A DNA stretch of 64,000 nt from an uncultured Eisenbergiella sp. (GCA_910585455.1 CAJUEL010000019.1:1-64000), one strand, 5' to 3'; counted from the stretch's first letter, positions 31,339-39,917 are shown. Notes: a model not told the origin generated them from the letters alone. A program made the numbers and translations.

Positions 31339-32709
31339 TCACTTCCTGCTCTTTATCGCTTCAATGTCCTTTAATTTTTCTTCCTCACTGAGCTGTGCAA
31401 ACGGCACCAGACAGTTATGAATACGTTTTTGGCTATCCGTTTTTGCACCATATTTCCAGTTATGTATATAATGATATCTGCACCACCGGATATGCTCCAG
31501 CTCCGCAAGCGTTTCCATCGGCACACCCTTTTCCAGCAGCAGATCGATCATAAACGTATAATCCGACGAGCTCACATTCGAATAGCGCTTGAAGCTGTCC
31601 AGCTTTTCCCAGGGAGTCCCGCCGTACTGCTTATAGTAATATTCATGCTGCCTGCGGGCGGCCTCCATCGTTTTTTCGTTGAAAATCATATCAGCCGAGG
31701 CAGCCTCCTTCGCCGTCCCGAAGCTGATGATCCTGTCATTCCCGAAAAGATTGGTCATGATATCCCCGTTCGGCGCATAGACATAAATCCGGCGGTCAAT
31801 CGGCGCCGATTCGAGCAGCTTGCTCACAATCGTGATATTGCCGTTTTCATCCCTGCCGCCGCATACGATGATACGGTCAAACTCCGGCATACCGGCATAG
31901 TCATAAATACCATCGTCATGAAAAATGATCTCATCCGGCGCCATTTTATCAAGCTCCGTATGCTCCCGCCGAAACTGTACCGCATCTCCGTAAATATGAT
32001 ATTCGAAATGCTGTCCGGGATCGATCAGATTCATCTGCAGACCATAAAGCAAAATGCTTTTCCCCACATTTTCGAAGCCGATGATCGCAATTTTTTCACT
32101 CCGGGCGACAGGATAATCCTTCCAGTATTGCCTCGCACAGTTTTCAGGAATATCGAAAACCGTAATCAGCGGATTCTCTATATTCTGTCTCGCGATTTCC
32201 TCCAGCATGATATATACTTTTTTATCCTTCAGGGCTTCATAGTGCTTATTATAAAATTCCAGATTTTGAGCATCACCGGAAAACATCAGCAAATACCTGG
32301 ACGCATTGCCGATGAACTTCTCTTCTCCGCGAATCCGCAGCCTCGGATTTAAGCTTTCATATATGTACCCCGCATAAGCGGAATCCCCGTAAACCACCGT
32401 AGCATCCGATCTGGAAAGCTTGAATCCGTTTACGATATCATTCAGCTTATTTAACAGGTTGATCACGATGCTCAACGTTGCGGCAATCGCCAGGAAACGG
32501 GCCAGCTGTAAAAGAGCGCCGACCGGAACGCCGCCCTCGGTGCTTCCGGAATACAGCTTGATGGACGCATACAGCGTATCCAGAAAAGGATATATCCTGT
32601 CTTCCTGCTCCACAAAAACAGGATAATAGCAATATATCCCGATAAAAAGCGGAAGAATTTTGTATATGATGTTAAAAACTCTGATCACGATCCGGAAAAA
32701 TTTTCTCAT
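31339..32709 (-). CDS. membrane protein with Rossmann (TrkA-N-like) region and C-terminal RyR domain
   Basis: A 456-residue protein. Two transmembrane helices (about 10-32 and 63-87) are followed by Rossmann-like segments: ATVVYGDSAYAGYIYESL at about 103-120 and IAIIGFENVGKSILLYGL at 207-224. The C-terminal 55 residues form a bacterial RyR domain (LAELEHIRWCRYHYIHNWKYG, then HNCLVPFAQLSEEEKLKD). This resembles the TrkA-N/RyR proteins that comparative genomics links with nucleotide-dependent conflict systems. The ATG at 32709 was chosen because GGAGGGGAGT precedes it. It is the first gene of the operon with the TIR protein, and both are membrane proteins. Confidence 0.82.
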   Translation of the reverse strand: MRKFFRIVIRVFNIIYKILPLFIGIYCYYPVFVEQEDRIYPFLDTLYASIKLYSGSTEGGVPVGALLQLARFLAIAATLSIVINLLNKLNDIVNGFKLSRSDATVVYGDSAYAGYIYESLNPRLRIRGEEKFIGNASRYLLMFSGDAQNLEFYNKHYEALKDKKVYIMLEEIARQNIENPLITVFDIPENCARQYWKDYPVARSEKIAIIGFENVGKSILLYGLQMNLIDPGQHFEYHIYGDAVQFRREHTELDKMAPDEIIFHDDGIYDYAGMPEFDRIIVCGGRDENGNITIVSKLLESAPIDRRIYVYAPNGDIMTNLFGNDRIISFGTAKEAASADMIFNEKTMEAARRQHEYYYKQYGGTPWEKLDSFKRYSNVSSSDYTFMIDLLLEKGVPMETLAELEHIRWCRYHYIHNWKYGAKTDSQKRIHNCLVPFAQLSEEEKLKDIEAIKSRK

Positions 32710-32769
32710 ACTCCCCTCCACGATTCCGCTCTACAAAAATCCCCAAATCCCAGGACAAGCAAGCCTGTC

Positions 32770-32827
32770 CCAAAAAATGCCCGTATTTGCAGGCATTCTC
32801 CTGTGTGAGACCCGATACCTCTCACAC
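32770..32827 (-). promoter_or_regulatory. hairpin leader/attenuator-like region of the RyR-TIR operon
   Basis: Between the promoter and the RyR start, the minus-strand leader holds a perfect 8-bp hairpin (GTGTGAGA/TCTCACAC, 32803-32827). It is followed by AATGCC/GGCATT running directly into TTTTTT (32772-32797), which looks like an intrinsic terminator, and then by another GGACA...TGTCC stem. This is the layout of a transcription attenuator. Confidence 0.55.
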
Positions 32828-32852
32828 TCCCCTCTTTCACTAATCATCAAAA

Positions 32853-32881
32853 ATTATAACTTATTCACGCAATACTGTCAA
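32853..32881 (-). promoter_or_regulatory. consensus promoter of the RyR-TIR operon
   Basis: On the minus strand TTGACA (32876-32881), 17 bases and TATAAT (32853-32858): a perfect sigma-A consensus, about 145 bases upstream of the RyR start. Confidence 0.85.
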
Positions 32882-32899
32882 TGTTACATTCCACTCTCT

Positions 32900-34144
32900 T
32901 CATACGTGCTTACGTTTTTCTTTATTCAGCCCGCCCCCGGTAGGCGAAACGCCGCTCTTTAAAAAGCTCGCCCGCATCACGCTGTCCTCCCCGAACCGGG
33001 CGCGGATGGCATCCATCGCCCGGTTCGCCTTTTCCAGCTTTTCATAGTCCACCGTATCAAACAGACTGTACTGCCGGTATTCCTCACCGGTAAGCCTGGT
33101 CGCCGTCACATTCAGCAGCCGCAGCGGCTTATGCCCGTCCCACATGCGCAAAAGAAGCGTCCAGGCCGCCTGAAAGATTTCCTCCGTCACATCCGTGGAG
33201 GAATCCAGCTGCATCTGCCGGGAGCTGTTTTCAAAGCTGCTGCTTCGCATGCCAACGGACACACCGCCCGCCTTCTTCTGATCGGCGCGCAACCGGATTC
33301 CCACCGTTTCACATAAGGACAGCAAAATCTGCTTCGCATAGGCGGTGTCCGTAACATCCACCGGCGTGGTCACACTGTTTCCGCAGCCCTTGCTCTCCTC
33401 CTGTATTTCAAAGGTATCCTCTGCCTCCCTGCCCCAGGCATACTGATAGAGCGTATCCCCGTGCTTTTTTAAATGGGCATGGATCATGCCCGGATCCGCC
33501 TTTGCCAGATCGCCGATCGTATAGATTCCCAGGCTCTTTAGCTTCTCCTGTGCCGCCTTTCCTGCAAAAATAAGCCTTCCCGCCGGAAGCGGCCACAGCT
33601 TTTTGGGAATTTCCTCTTCAAATAAAGTATGTACCAGATCGGGCTTCTTAAAATCCCCCGCCATCTTGGAAAGCAGGCGGTTTGTGGAAACGCCGATATT
33701 CACGGTAAACCCCAGCGTTTCCTTAATCTCATCCTTTAAGCGGTTCGCAAAGCCCTCCGGATCCCCGGATACCTCTGCAAAGCCTTCAAATTCTGCCCAC
33801 GCCTCATCGATACTGAAGGGAATGACCCGGTCCGTATACCTTCCCAGAAGGGCGCGCAGACGGTTGGACTGCTCCACATATTCTCCAAAATCCGGACGGA
33901 TCACGAGCAGGTTCGGGCATTTCCGTTTCGCCGCCACAAGGGGCTCTCCCGTGGTCACCCCATATTTTTTGGCGGGCGTGCTTTTTGCCAGCACCACGCC
34001 ATGGCGCGCCTCCTCATCCCCTCCCACCGCGGATGGAACCGTGCGCAGATCCAGACAGTCCGGGGCTGCCTTAAGACGTTTTAAGGCGCTCCAGCTTAAA
34101 AAGGCGCTGTTCACATCCACATGAAAGACGATTTTCTCATACAT
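32900..34144 (-). CDS. dinB: Y-family DNA polymerase IV
   Basis: A 414-residue translesion polymerase. Palm motifs are FHVDVNSAFLSWSALK with the first metal Asp and FSIDEAWAEFEG with the catalytic Asp-Glu. The thumb helix-hairpin-helix region (KLKSLGIYTIGDLAKADP) and little-finger domain follow. Length is normal for DinB/DNA polymerase IV. The ATG at 34144 overlaps the TGA of the DUF2974 gene (TGATG), so a longer frame to 34279 was rejected. The C-terminus reads GLNKEKRKHV, without a clear beta-clamp motif. It is the last gene of a run of coupled genes starting at alr or above. Confidence 0.92.
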   Translation of the reverse strand: MYEKIVFHVDVNSAFLSWSALKRLKAAPDCLDLRTVPSAVGGDEEARHGVVLAKSTPAKKYGVTTGEPLVAAKRKCPNLLVIRPDFGEYVEQSNRLRALLGRYTDRVIPFSIDEAWAEFEGFAEVSGDPEGFANRLKDEIKETLGFTVNIGVSTNRLLSKMAGDFKKPDLVHTLFEEEIPKKLWPLPAGRLIFAGKAAQEKLKSLGIYTIGDLAKADPGMIHAHLKKHGDTLYQYAWGREAEDTFEIQEESKGCGNSVTTPVDVTDTAYAKQILLSLCETVGIRLRADQKKAGGVSVGMRSSSFENSSRQMQLDSSTDVTEEIFQAAWTLLLRMWDGHKPLRLLNVTATRLTGEEYRQYSLFDTVDYEKLEKANRAMDAIRARFGEDSVMRASFLKSGVSPTGGGLNKEKRKHV

Positions 34145-35271
34145 CAGACGCCGCTCTCCTTCCGCTCCAAAAGCCTGACATGCCCCACGGTATTTCTGTA
34201 AATTTCCATCATCGCCCGCAATGTCTGCCGCAAATACTGCCGGGTTTCCGGCTCCAGCTCCCGCATGAAACGCAGGCAAATCTTTAAATTATTTTTCCAG
34301 TCCGCTACAAAATCCGTCAGCGTCTTCACCTTTGTCTGCCCGATCATCTCAAAAAGCGTGTTCACAAACCGTTCCCGCTCCTTTTCGCTCAGGGAAAAAA
34401 TCCATCGGTTGAGCGCCTCGTTTCTGTGCTTCTGGGATAGCTGGATATCGGGCAGCTTCACAAGCTTTCCCGCTTCGATCTGCCAGGTATAGCAGTCATG
34501 CTGACCGGGACCAAAGCCGCTGCTTTTTACCACCTCATAGCTCTCCAGGCTGTGCAGCAGCATGCCCACCAGAGAAGAATAGGGTAATATCCGATGCAGC
34601 CGTCCCCGGATGCTTTCATAGGCGTCTGCAGGAACGCTTTCCGGCAAAAAGCCCGGACCATCCAGACTGTAAATTCCTACAATCCGCTTCTGCACGCTCT
34701 CATCCGCCCAGACAGAGGAAAACACCGCCAGATTCCCGCCCTTGGAATGACCGCATATCAGAAAATCTCCCTGAATATGGCAGACAGCCTGATATAAATA
34801 GACCGCGCTCATTTTCTGGGCGGGGACCACCGGCAGAAAGGCCATATTGAAATCCTCCTTCCAGCCCACGATGGAGCCGTCCGTTCCCCGAAAGGCGATC
34901 ACCGGCAGACACCCCTCCGGAAAGAACGTGACCGCCCCGAACTGGGTTTCCGCCTCTGCCTCCGTAACGGAACGGTAATAATTGCAGCCCATATTTTCAT
35001 ACCGCCTGCACGTAAGCAGCGTCGCCCAAAGCTCCCTGTTTTGCTTCTCGTACCATTTATCCTCAAACACCTTATCCGGATTCATCGTTTCATTGATCCG
35101 GGAAAGCGTCACCGCCTCCTTATGCTCTCCGGGCGTCGGAATCGCGCCGTCGAATTTCAAATAGGAAAGCTGCGCAAGCATCAAAACGTCCGCTTCGCAA
35201 AACGGATATTCTGCGAAGCTCTTATCCCCGTATTCCTTCAGATAGTCAATCACATTTCCCAATGTCGGCAC
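34144..35271 (-). CDS. DUF2974 alpha/beta hydrolase-like protein (Mbeg1-like)
   Basis: A 375-residue protein with a lipase-like alpha/beta-hydrolase core. The nucleophile elbow is ICGHSKGGNLAVFSS (G-x-S-x-G), an aspartate follows in YSLDGPGF, and a histidine (GQHDCYTW) completes a plausible triad. This matches DUF2974, found in many Clostridia and thought to be lipase-related; no substrate is known. There is no signal peptide. Its stop overlaps the dinB start, and it lies 24 bases after the preceding 132-residue unknown gene. Confidence 0.88.
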   Translation of the reverse strand: MPTLGNVIDYLKEYGDKSFAEYPFCEADVLMLAQLSYLKFDGAIPTPGEHKEAVTLSRINETMNPDKVFEDKWYEKQNRELWATLLTCRRYENMGCNYYRSVTEAEAETQFGAVTFFPEGCLPVIAFRGTDGSIVGWKEDFNMAFLPVVPAQKMSAVYLYQAVCHIQGDFLICGHSKGGNLAVFSSVWADESVQKRIVGIYSLDGPGFLPESVPADAYESIRGRLHRILPYSSLVGMLLHSLESYEVVKSSGFGPGQHDCYTWQIEAGKLVKLPDIQLSQKHRNEALNRWIFSLSEKERERFVNTLFEMIGQTKVKTLTDFVADWKNNLKICLRFMRELEPETRQYLRQTLRAMMEIYRNTVGHVRLLERKESGV

Positions 35272-35295
35272 CTCCCTGTATGGGCGCGCAAAAGC

Positions 35296-35694
35296 TCACA
35301 TGCCATATTTCCCCTGAAAATCCGTCCCTGTCTCTGCGCTCATCCGCAGGACATAGGCCTCCGGCGTTTCCGCCATCTTCGTCATGGTATCAAAGGCATA
35401 TAACACCATCTTGTCCTTGTTGCAGCGCATATCCTCCTGTCCTCTGTCAAGATTCGCCTTGAAATGGTCGATCTGCCAGACCATAATATCTGCGACCGTC
35501 CTGCCGGCAATCTTTGTCCGGCAGGCAAAATCCTGACGCTCCATATAATAAACGAACTCGGCCAGAACCGCCGGATTGCGCAGAAGTCTTGCCCAGAAGC
35601 CGTCATAGAATTCCTGGTTTTCTCCCGCGTACATACACAGACGGGCGGCAAACTGCGCTGCCGCCTCGACTCTCTTTTGATCCCTTTGTGTCAT
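35296..35694 (-). CDS. uncharacterised 132-aa protein
   Basis: A 132-residue helical protein (TQRDQKRVEAAAQFAARLCM, FYDGFWARLLRNPAVLAEFVYYM, DIMVWQIDHFKANLD) with no motif, signal or membrane helix I recognise. The ATG at 35694 was chosen because AAGCGGCGGAAGGGAAG lies upstream and the protein composition turns ordinary there; a longer frame starts at 35856 and would overlap mazF. It lies between mazF and the DUF2974 gene, tightly spaced with both, so it is probably in the same transcript. Function unknown. Confidence 0.72.
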   Translation of the reverse strand: MTQRDQKRVEAAAQFAARLCMYAGENQEFYDGFWARLLRNPAVLAEFVYYMERQDFACRTKIAGRTVADIMVWQIDHFKANLDRGQEDMRCNKDKMVLYAFDTMTKMAETPEAYVLRMSAETGTDFQGKYGM

Positions 35695-35821
35695 TTCCGT
35701 TTCACTTCCCTTCCGCCGCTTTGGGCAAACGGGCATATTCCTTTCCAGTACCGGATCACATACATGCATTCCCCGGAGGGCTATCGCAAAGGGAAACCTT
35801 CTGCCCTTTGCAGGCATCGCT

Positions 35822-36166
35822 TTATGTACCCAGTTCCAGGCTGACCCGCAGCGCATAATTCACCTTCGCCATCAGCGTCGCGTCCAGATGGCACACCTTG
35901 TCCTTGAGTCTCTTTTTATCGATCGTGCGAAGCTGCTCCAAAAGAACCACGGAATCCTTCTCAATCTCATACTTTCCGGATAAAATCTCAATATGCGTCG
36001 GCAGCTTCGCCTTGTTCATCTTCGATGTGATCGCCGCGCAGATCACCGTCGGGCTGTGCCGGTTTCCCACATCGTTCTGTATGATGAGCACCGGCCGGAT
36101 GCCTCCCTGCTCTGAACCAACCACCGGCCGTAAATCCGCATAATAGATATCGCCCCGTTTTACCAC
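35822..36166 (-). CDS. mazF: MazF/PemK-type endoribonuclease toxin (NdoA-like)
   Basis: A 114-residue MazF-family mRNA interferase. The N-terminus VKRGDIYYADLRPVVGSEQGG and the IRPVLIIQND and TVICAAITSK strands are diagnostic, and length matches NdoA. The start is a GTG at 36166 behind AGGAGGAAAAAATT. As in Bacillus it lies next to alr, but there the antitoxin gene sits between alr and ndoA. Here only 73 bases separate alr from mazF and no antitoxin ORF is visible, so the cognate antitoxin must lie elsewhere or be absent. Confidence 0.92.
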   Translation of the reverse strand: MVKRGDIYYADLRPVVGSEQGGIRPVLIIQNDVGNRHSPTVICAAITSKMNKAKLPTHIEILSGKYEIEKDSVVLLEQLRTIDKKRLKDKVCHLDATLMAKVNYALRVSLELGT

Positions 36167-36239
36167 AATTTTTTCCTCCTGCCATAGGTTTTTCTGGTAG
36201 GAGTATTGCCCGCTTTCCGGAAGGCTATTCATACCCTGC

Positions 36240-37421
36240 TCATAGATAATCGTCAAAATAGTCCTTTGTGGAAACCACCTTGTTGCCCTTTACATAGACC
36301 CGGGGAATTCTTTTTCCCAAACAGCACGCCAGCTCATAATTGAAGCGCCCGGACAGCGCCCCCAGCTCTTCCATGGTGATCCGCTCTGCGCCGTCCTCCC
36401 CGATCAGCACCACCCGCATGCCGGTCCTGACCTCAGGAATATCCGTCACATCCACCATGAACTGATCCATACAAATGCGCCCCAGAATGCGCGCCCGTTT
36501 TCCGGCGATCAGCACATCCCCCCGGTTGGATAATCCCCTTGGGTAGCCGTCTCCATACCCCACCGGAATCGTCGCCACCCGCATCGGCGCAGGTGTGGTG
36601 AAGGTCCCGCCATAGCTGACCTGTGTGCCCGCCGGCAGCTCCCTCACACAGGCAACGCGGCTGTACAGGGACAAAACGGGCGTCAGGGGAACCGCTTTTT
36701 GATCCACCTCATCCGAGGGCGCAAGCCCGTATAAAATAATGCCCGCCCGCACCGCGTCCATATTCGCATCCCGCAGCGCCATGATCCCGGCGCTGTTGGA
36801 GCAGTGGCAAACCGGAATCTTTACGGAAAGCTCCTGCCGGATGCGCGCAAGGAATGCAGAAAATGCCTCCAGCTGTCTGCGCGCATGTGTCTGATCCGCT
36901 TCATCCGCCCGGGCAAAATGGGTAAAAATCCCCTCCACCTCCAGATCCGGCTCCGAAATTGCCCGCTTTACAAAAGCGAGGCCGGAATCATCCGGCCAGA
37001 TGCCGATCCGGGACATGCCCGTATCCACCGCGATATGTATTTTCATCCTCTTCCCAAGGCGGCGCGCTGCCCGCCCCATATCGGAAAGCATTTCCTCCGT
37101 AAATGCCGTTCCCCGGATTTCCTCCCGCGCCATCGTTTCATATTCATCGGGAAAGGTATATCCCAACACGAGGACCGGCTTTTGGATGCCCGCACGTTTT
37201 AAAATGACGGCTTCCTCCACAGTCGCCACAGCAAAGCCGCCAACCCTCTTATCCCGCTCCATTTCCCTTGCCAGCGGCACCGCGCCGTGCCCGTATCCGT
37301 CCGTCTTGACCACCCCGATCAGGGAGGTCTGTGGCTCCAGATTGTTTTCGATGGACGCCAGATTGTTCAAAAAAGCGTCCAGATCGATCCTGGCCCACGC
37401 CCTGCTATATTGATTTTCCAT
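36240..37421 (-). CDS. alr: alanine racemase
   Basis: A 393-residue PLP-dependent alanine racemase providing D-alanine for peptidoglycan. The PLP lysine lies in GVVKTDGYGHGAVPLA, the catalytic tyrosine in GTQVSYGGTFT, and substrate-binding residues in MDQFMVDVTDIPEV. Fold order is the usual TIM barrel followed by a beta domain. The ATG at 37421 has AGAAAGAAGGAACT upstream. An 18-base repeat (37444-37461) lies just upstream, shared with the leader of the purine permease gene. Confidence 0.96.
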   Translation of the reverse strand: MENQYSRAWARIDLDAFLNNLASIENNLEPQTSLIGVVKTDGYGHGAVPLAREMERDKRVGGFAVATVEEAVILKRAGIQKPVLVLGYTFPDEYETMAREEIRGTAFTEEMLSDMGRAARRLGKRMKIHIAVDTGMSRIGIWPDDSGLAFVKRAISEPDLEVEGIFTHFARADEADQTHARRQLEAFSAFLARIRQELSVKIPVCHCSNSAGIMALRDANMDAVRAGIILYGLAPSDEVDQKAVPLTPVLSLYSRVACVRELPAGTQVSYGGTFTTPAPMRVATIPVGYGDGYPRGLSNRGDVLIAGKRARILGRICMDQFMVDVTDIPEVRTGMRVVLIGEDGAERITMEELGALSGRFNYELACCLGKRIPRVYVKGNKVVSTKDYFDDYL

Positions 37422-37443
37422 AGTTCCTTCTTTCTAAACCGCT

Positions 37444-37461
37444 ATGCGCCATTGTTGGCAC
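37444..37461. repeat. 18-base repeat upstream of alr (copy b)
   Basis: ATGCGCCATTGTTGGCAC is identical to 1498-1515. Each copy lies between two minus-strand operon genes, shortly upstream of the next ribosome site. It contains a small GCCA-TTGT-TGGC hairpin. Confidence 0.6.
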
Positions 37462-37498
37462 GCCACTGCGCGCAAAAGCCGGGGCTTTCCCAATATCA

Positions 37499-39019
37499 TC
37501 AACCAATCAGACCGGGAACTGCCTCTGCGATGTCCCCCGCCTTCATGCTGTATTCTCCCTTTTTATGCGCCGCCCGGTCTCCTGCCAGCCCGTGCAGATA
37601 AACGCCTATGCACACGGCATGAAACAAATCCTCATCCTGCGCCGTAAGAGCCGCTGTGATGCCCGTCAGCACATCCCCGCTTCCCGCCGTCGCCATACCG
37701 CTGTTTCCGCTGCCGTTTATATAAATCTTTCCTTCCGGGCAGACCACATACGTCCTCGCGCCCTTACAGAGAATGACGGCGGACAGCTTTTGTGCCCAGA
37801 GCTTCAACAGACCTTCCACATCCGCCAAAACCTCCTGCACGCTTATGCCCGCCAGCCGGGCAAGCTCTCCCGGATGGGGCGTCAGGGCAAGCGGACGGCG
37901 CTTTGCAGAATCCTTCTGCATGTCGCAAAGCATAGCGAGCAATGCCGGCTCCTGCGCCAGCAGATTGATCGCGTCCGCGTCCAGAATCAGCGGCTTGCGC
38001 GTTTCTTCTATAATATAACGCAGCTGTTCCACCGCCGTCCGCATGCGTCCAAGCCCGGGACCTGCGGCGATCACGTCCGCCCAGCCGCACGCCTCCCGGA
38101 TGTCCTGCGTCACCATCGCCTCCGGCAGAGCACACTGCAGCACGGAACGGTTTTCGACCGGACTGATGAGCTTTACCATGCCGCAGCCCGCCGCAAAAGC
38201 GCCCTCTCCTGCCAGAATGGCGGCGCCTGCCATCGTTTCGCTGCCCGCCAGAATCGCTGCCTTGCCGAAGCTTCCCTTATTTCCATCCGGTCTGCGCACG
38301 GGCATCAGACTGTTCACCGGCTCCGTAAAGGTAAACCGTCCGGGCGTCTCTCCCAGAAAGCTGTCCGCCGTAATGCCGATCGGAAAGCAGCGCACCTGTC
38401 CGGCATAACGCGCGCCGGGATACAAAAACGCCCCCAGCTTCACAAAGCCGAAGGTCACGGTTACATCCGCATATACCGCAGCGCCCATCACCGCCCCGGT
38501 ATCCGCATGAATGCCGGAGGGAATATCCACGGAAAGCACAAAGGCATCCCGTCCGTTGATATATTCGACGCACTCCCGGCAAAAGCCCGTAAGACTGCGC
38601 GTAAGTCCCACGCCAAAAAGAGCGTCCACGATAATATCATATTCTTTATCCGGCAAAATGTCCAGTATTTTCTGTCCGTAGGCCTGCAGGCTTTCCAGCT
38701 GCTGCCTGCAGGCCAGCGTCAGCTTTTCCCTGCTGCCTACAAGCACGACATCCACACAAAAGTTCGCCTGCCGCAAAAGCCGTCCCAGCGCCAGACCGTC
38801 CCCGCCATTATTGCCGCAGCCGGCAACCACCAAAACACGATTTCCCGGCGTCTCTCCCATGCCGACAAGCGCCTCGCCAAGGCGCTTTTGTCTTTCGCAA
38901 ATCACTTCCAGACAGGCGAGCGCCGCCCGTTCCATCAGCACGATCGATGGCACCTTGAAATACTCGCTTGTATTATGGTCAAACTGCCGCATTTCCTGTG
39001 CACAAACCAGATATTCCAT
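37499..39019 (-). CDS. nnr: bifunctional NAD(P)H-hydrate epimerase / ADP-dependent hydrate dehydratase
   Basis: A 506-residue fusion of YjeF_N (residues about 1-215; VVAGCGNNGGDGLALGRLL and VDIPSGIHADTGAV) and a ribokinase-like dehydratase domain (about 230-506; GPGLGRMRTA, LTPHPGELARLAG, GSGDVLTGITAALTAQ). It repairs NADHX and NADPHX, damaged forms of the reduced cofactors. The length and domain order match bacterial NnrD/NnrE fusions. It lies 77 bases upstream of alr and 33 bases after rex, so it is part of the same long minus-strand cluster. Confidence 0.95.
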   Translation of the reverse strand: MEYLVCAQEMRQFDHNTSEYFKVPSIVLMERAALACLEVICERQKRLGEALVGMGETPGNRVLVVAGCGNNGGDGLALGRLLRQANFCVDVVLVGSREKLTLACRQQLESLQAYGQKILDILPDKEYDIIVDALFGVGLTRSLTGFCRECVEYINGRDAFVLSVDIPSGIHADTGAVMGAAVYADVTVTFGFVKLGAFLYPGARYAGQVRCFPIGITADSFLGETPGRFTFTEPVNSLMPVRRPDGNKGSFGKAAILAGSETMAGAAILAGEGAFAAGCGMVKLISPVENRSVLQCALPEAMVTQDIREACGWADVIAAGPGLGRMRTAVEQLRYIIEETRKPLILDADAINLLAQEPALLAMLCDMQKDSAKRRPLALTPHPGELARLAGISVQEVLADVEGLLKLWAQKLSAVILCKGARTYVVCPEGKIYINGSGNSGMATAGSGDVLTGITAALTAQDEDLFHAVCIGVYLHGLAGDRAAHKKGEYSMKAGDIAEAVPGLIG

Positions 39020-39052
39020 TCTCCTGATACTTCCTTTAACATACAGTCAGCC

Positions 39053-39685
39053 TCATGTATGCTGATTGATTTTATAGGTCAGCCTCATCAGACTGTCAAA
39101 AATATGTACATTTTCTACCTGCACTTCCTTTGGAAGATGCAGCTCCATATGCGTAAAATTCCATATTGCCCTGATGCCGCTGTCGGCAAGCTGCTTTGCC
39201 GCCTCCAGGGCCCTTTCACCCAGGATGGCAAGCACAGCGATATCCACCCGGTTCTTTTTCACAAAATCCGGCAAATCCCTGAAAGAATACAACGGAATCC
39301 CGTCCGCGTCTTTTGTCTGAAACGTATTGGTGAAGTCAAAAAGTCCTATACAGGTAAAACCGCTCCACTCCACATTCATATAATCGGCAATCGCCCTCTC
39401 CAGCCTTCCTTCTCCTGCAATAATCAGCTGATATTCCCTGTTCACTCCCATAAGCTTACCGATTTCCTGATACAGATGTTCGACGTTATAACCATAGCCC
39501 TGCTGCCCGAATCCGCCAAAATTGTTAAAATCCTGGCGGATCTGAGACGCCGTCACTCCCATGAGCCCGGACAACTCCTGTGAAGAAATCCTCTCCACGC
39601 CGCCCTGCCTCAGGCTTTCAAGAAAACGGAAATACCTCGGCAGTCTGGTAATCACTGCCTGGGAAACAATATCTCTTCCTGACAC
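39053..39685 (-). CDS. rex: redox-sensing transcriptional repressor Rex
   Basis: A 210-residue Rex: an N-terminal winged helix (SQAVITRLPRYFRFLESLRQ, then SGLMGVTASQIRQDFNNFGGFGQQGYGYNV), a Rossmann fold (LIIAGEGRLERAIADYM) and a C-terminal swap helix. Rex binds DNA when the NADH/NAD ratio is low and releases it when NADH rises, controlling fermentation genes. There is no ATG; GTG at 39685, nine bases after AAGGGAG, is the most likely start, with TTG at 39709 an alternative. A promoter at 39720-39748 lies upstream. Confidence 0.93.
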   Translation of the reverse strand: MSGRDIVSQAVITRLPRYFRFLESLRQGGVERISSQELSGLMGVTASQIRQDFNNFGGFGQQGYGYNVEHLYQEIGKLMGVNREYQLIIAGEGRLERAIADYMNVEWSGFTCIGLFDFTNTFQTKDADGIPLYSFRDLPDFVKKNRVDIAVLAILGERALEAAKQLADSGIRAIWNFTHMELHLPKEVQVENVHIFDSLMRLTYKINQHT

Positions 39686-39719
39686 TTCCTGCAGCTCCCT
39701 TCTAACCAATATATTTTAT

Positions 39720-39748
39720 ATTTTACTCTAATGCTAAAATTCTGTCAA
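39720..39748 (-). promoter_or_regulatory. promoter of rex
   Basis: On the minus strand TTGACA (39743-39748), 17 bases and TAAAAT (39720-39725). The region between here and the divergent ABC-F promoter is AT-rich; no clear Rex operator palindrome was found in it. Confidence 0.65.
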
Positions 39749-39825
39749 GAAATGTGGGAAATATGTAATAAAAACATACAGTAATTTGTCAGAAAATTGT
39801 TACAAAAACCGAAAAAACTTCACAC

Positions 39826-39854
39826 TTGTGTAAAATAAAAAACTACCGTATAAT
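39826..39854 (+). promoter_or_regulatory. promoter of the second ABC-F gene
   Basis: TTGTGT (39826-39831), 17 bases and TATAAT (39849-39854). The leader then carries a perfect 8-bp hairpin (GTTGTCCG/CGGACAAC, 39862-39883), a common feature ahead of inducible ABC-F genes. Confidence 0.65.
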
Positions 39855-39917
39855 ATTCACAGTTGTCCGTTTCACCGGACAACGGGGATACCATACGCAA
39901 TATGAAAGGAGATTGAC

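Noticed and set aside
34144..34279. N-terminal extension of dinB
   Set aside because: The extension is antisense-like low-quality sequence; the polymerase domain starts at the ATG overlapping the previous stop.
37565..39583. 672-codon open frame on the plus strand opposite nnr and rex
   Set aside because: Lies antisense to a clear bifunctional enzyme; composition (His/Arg/Gln-rich) is that of a shadow frame of GC-rich coding sequence.
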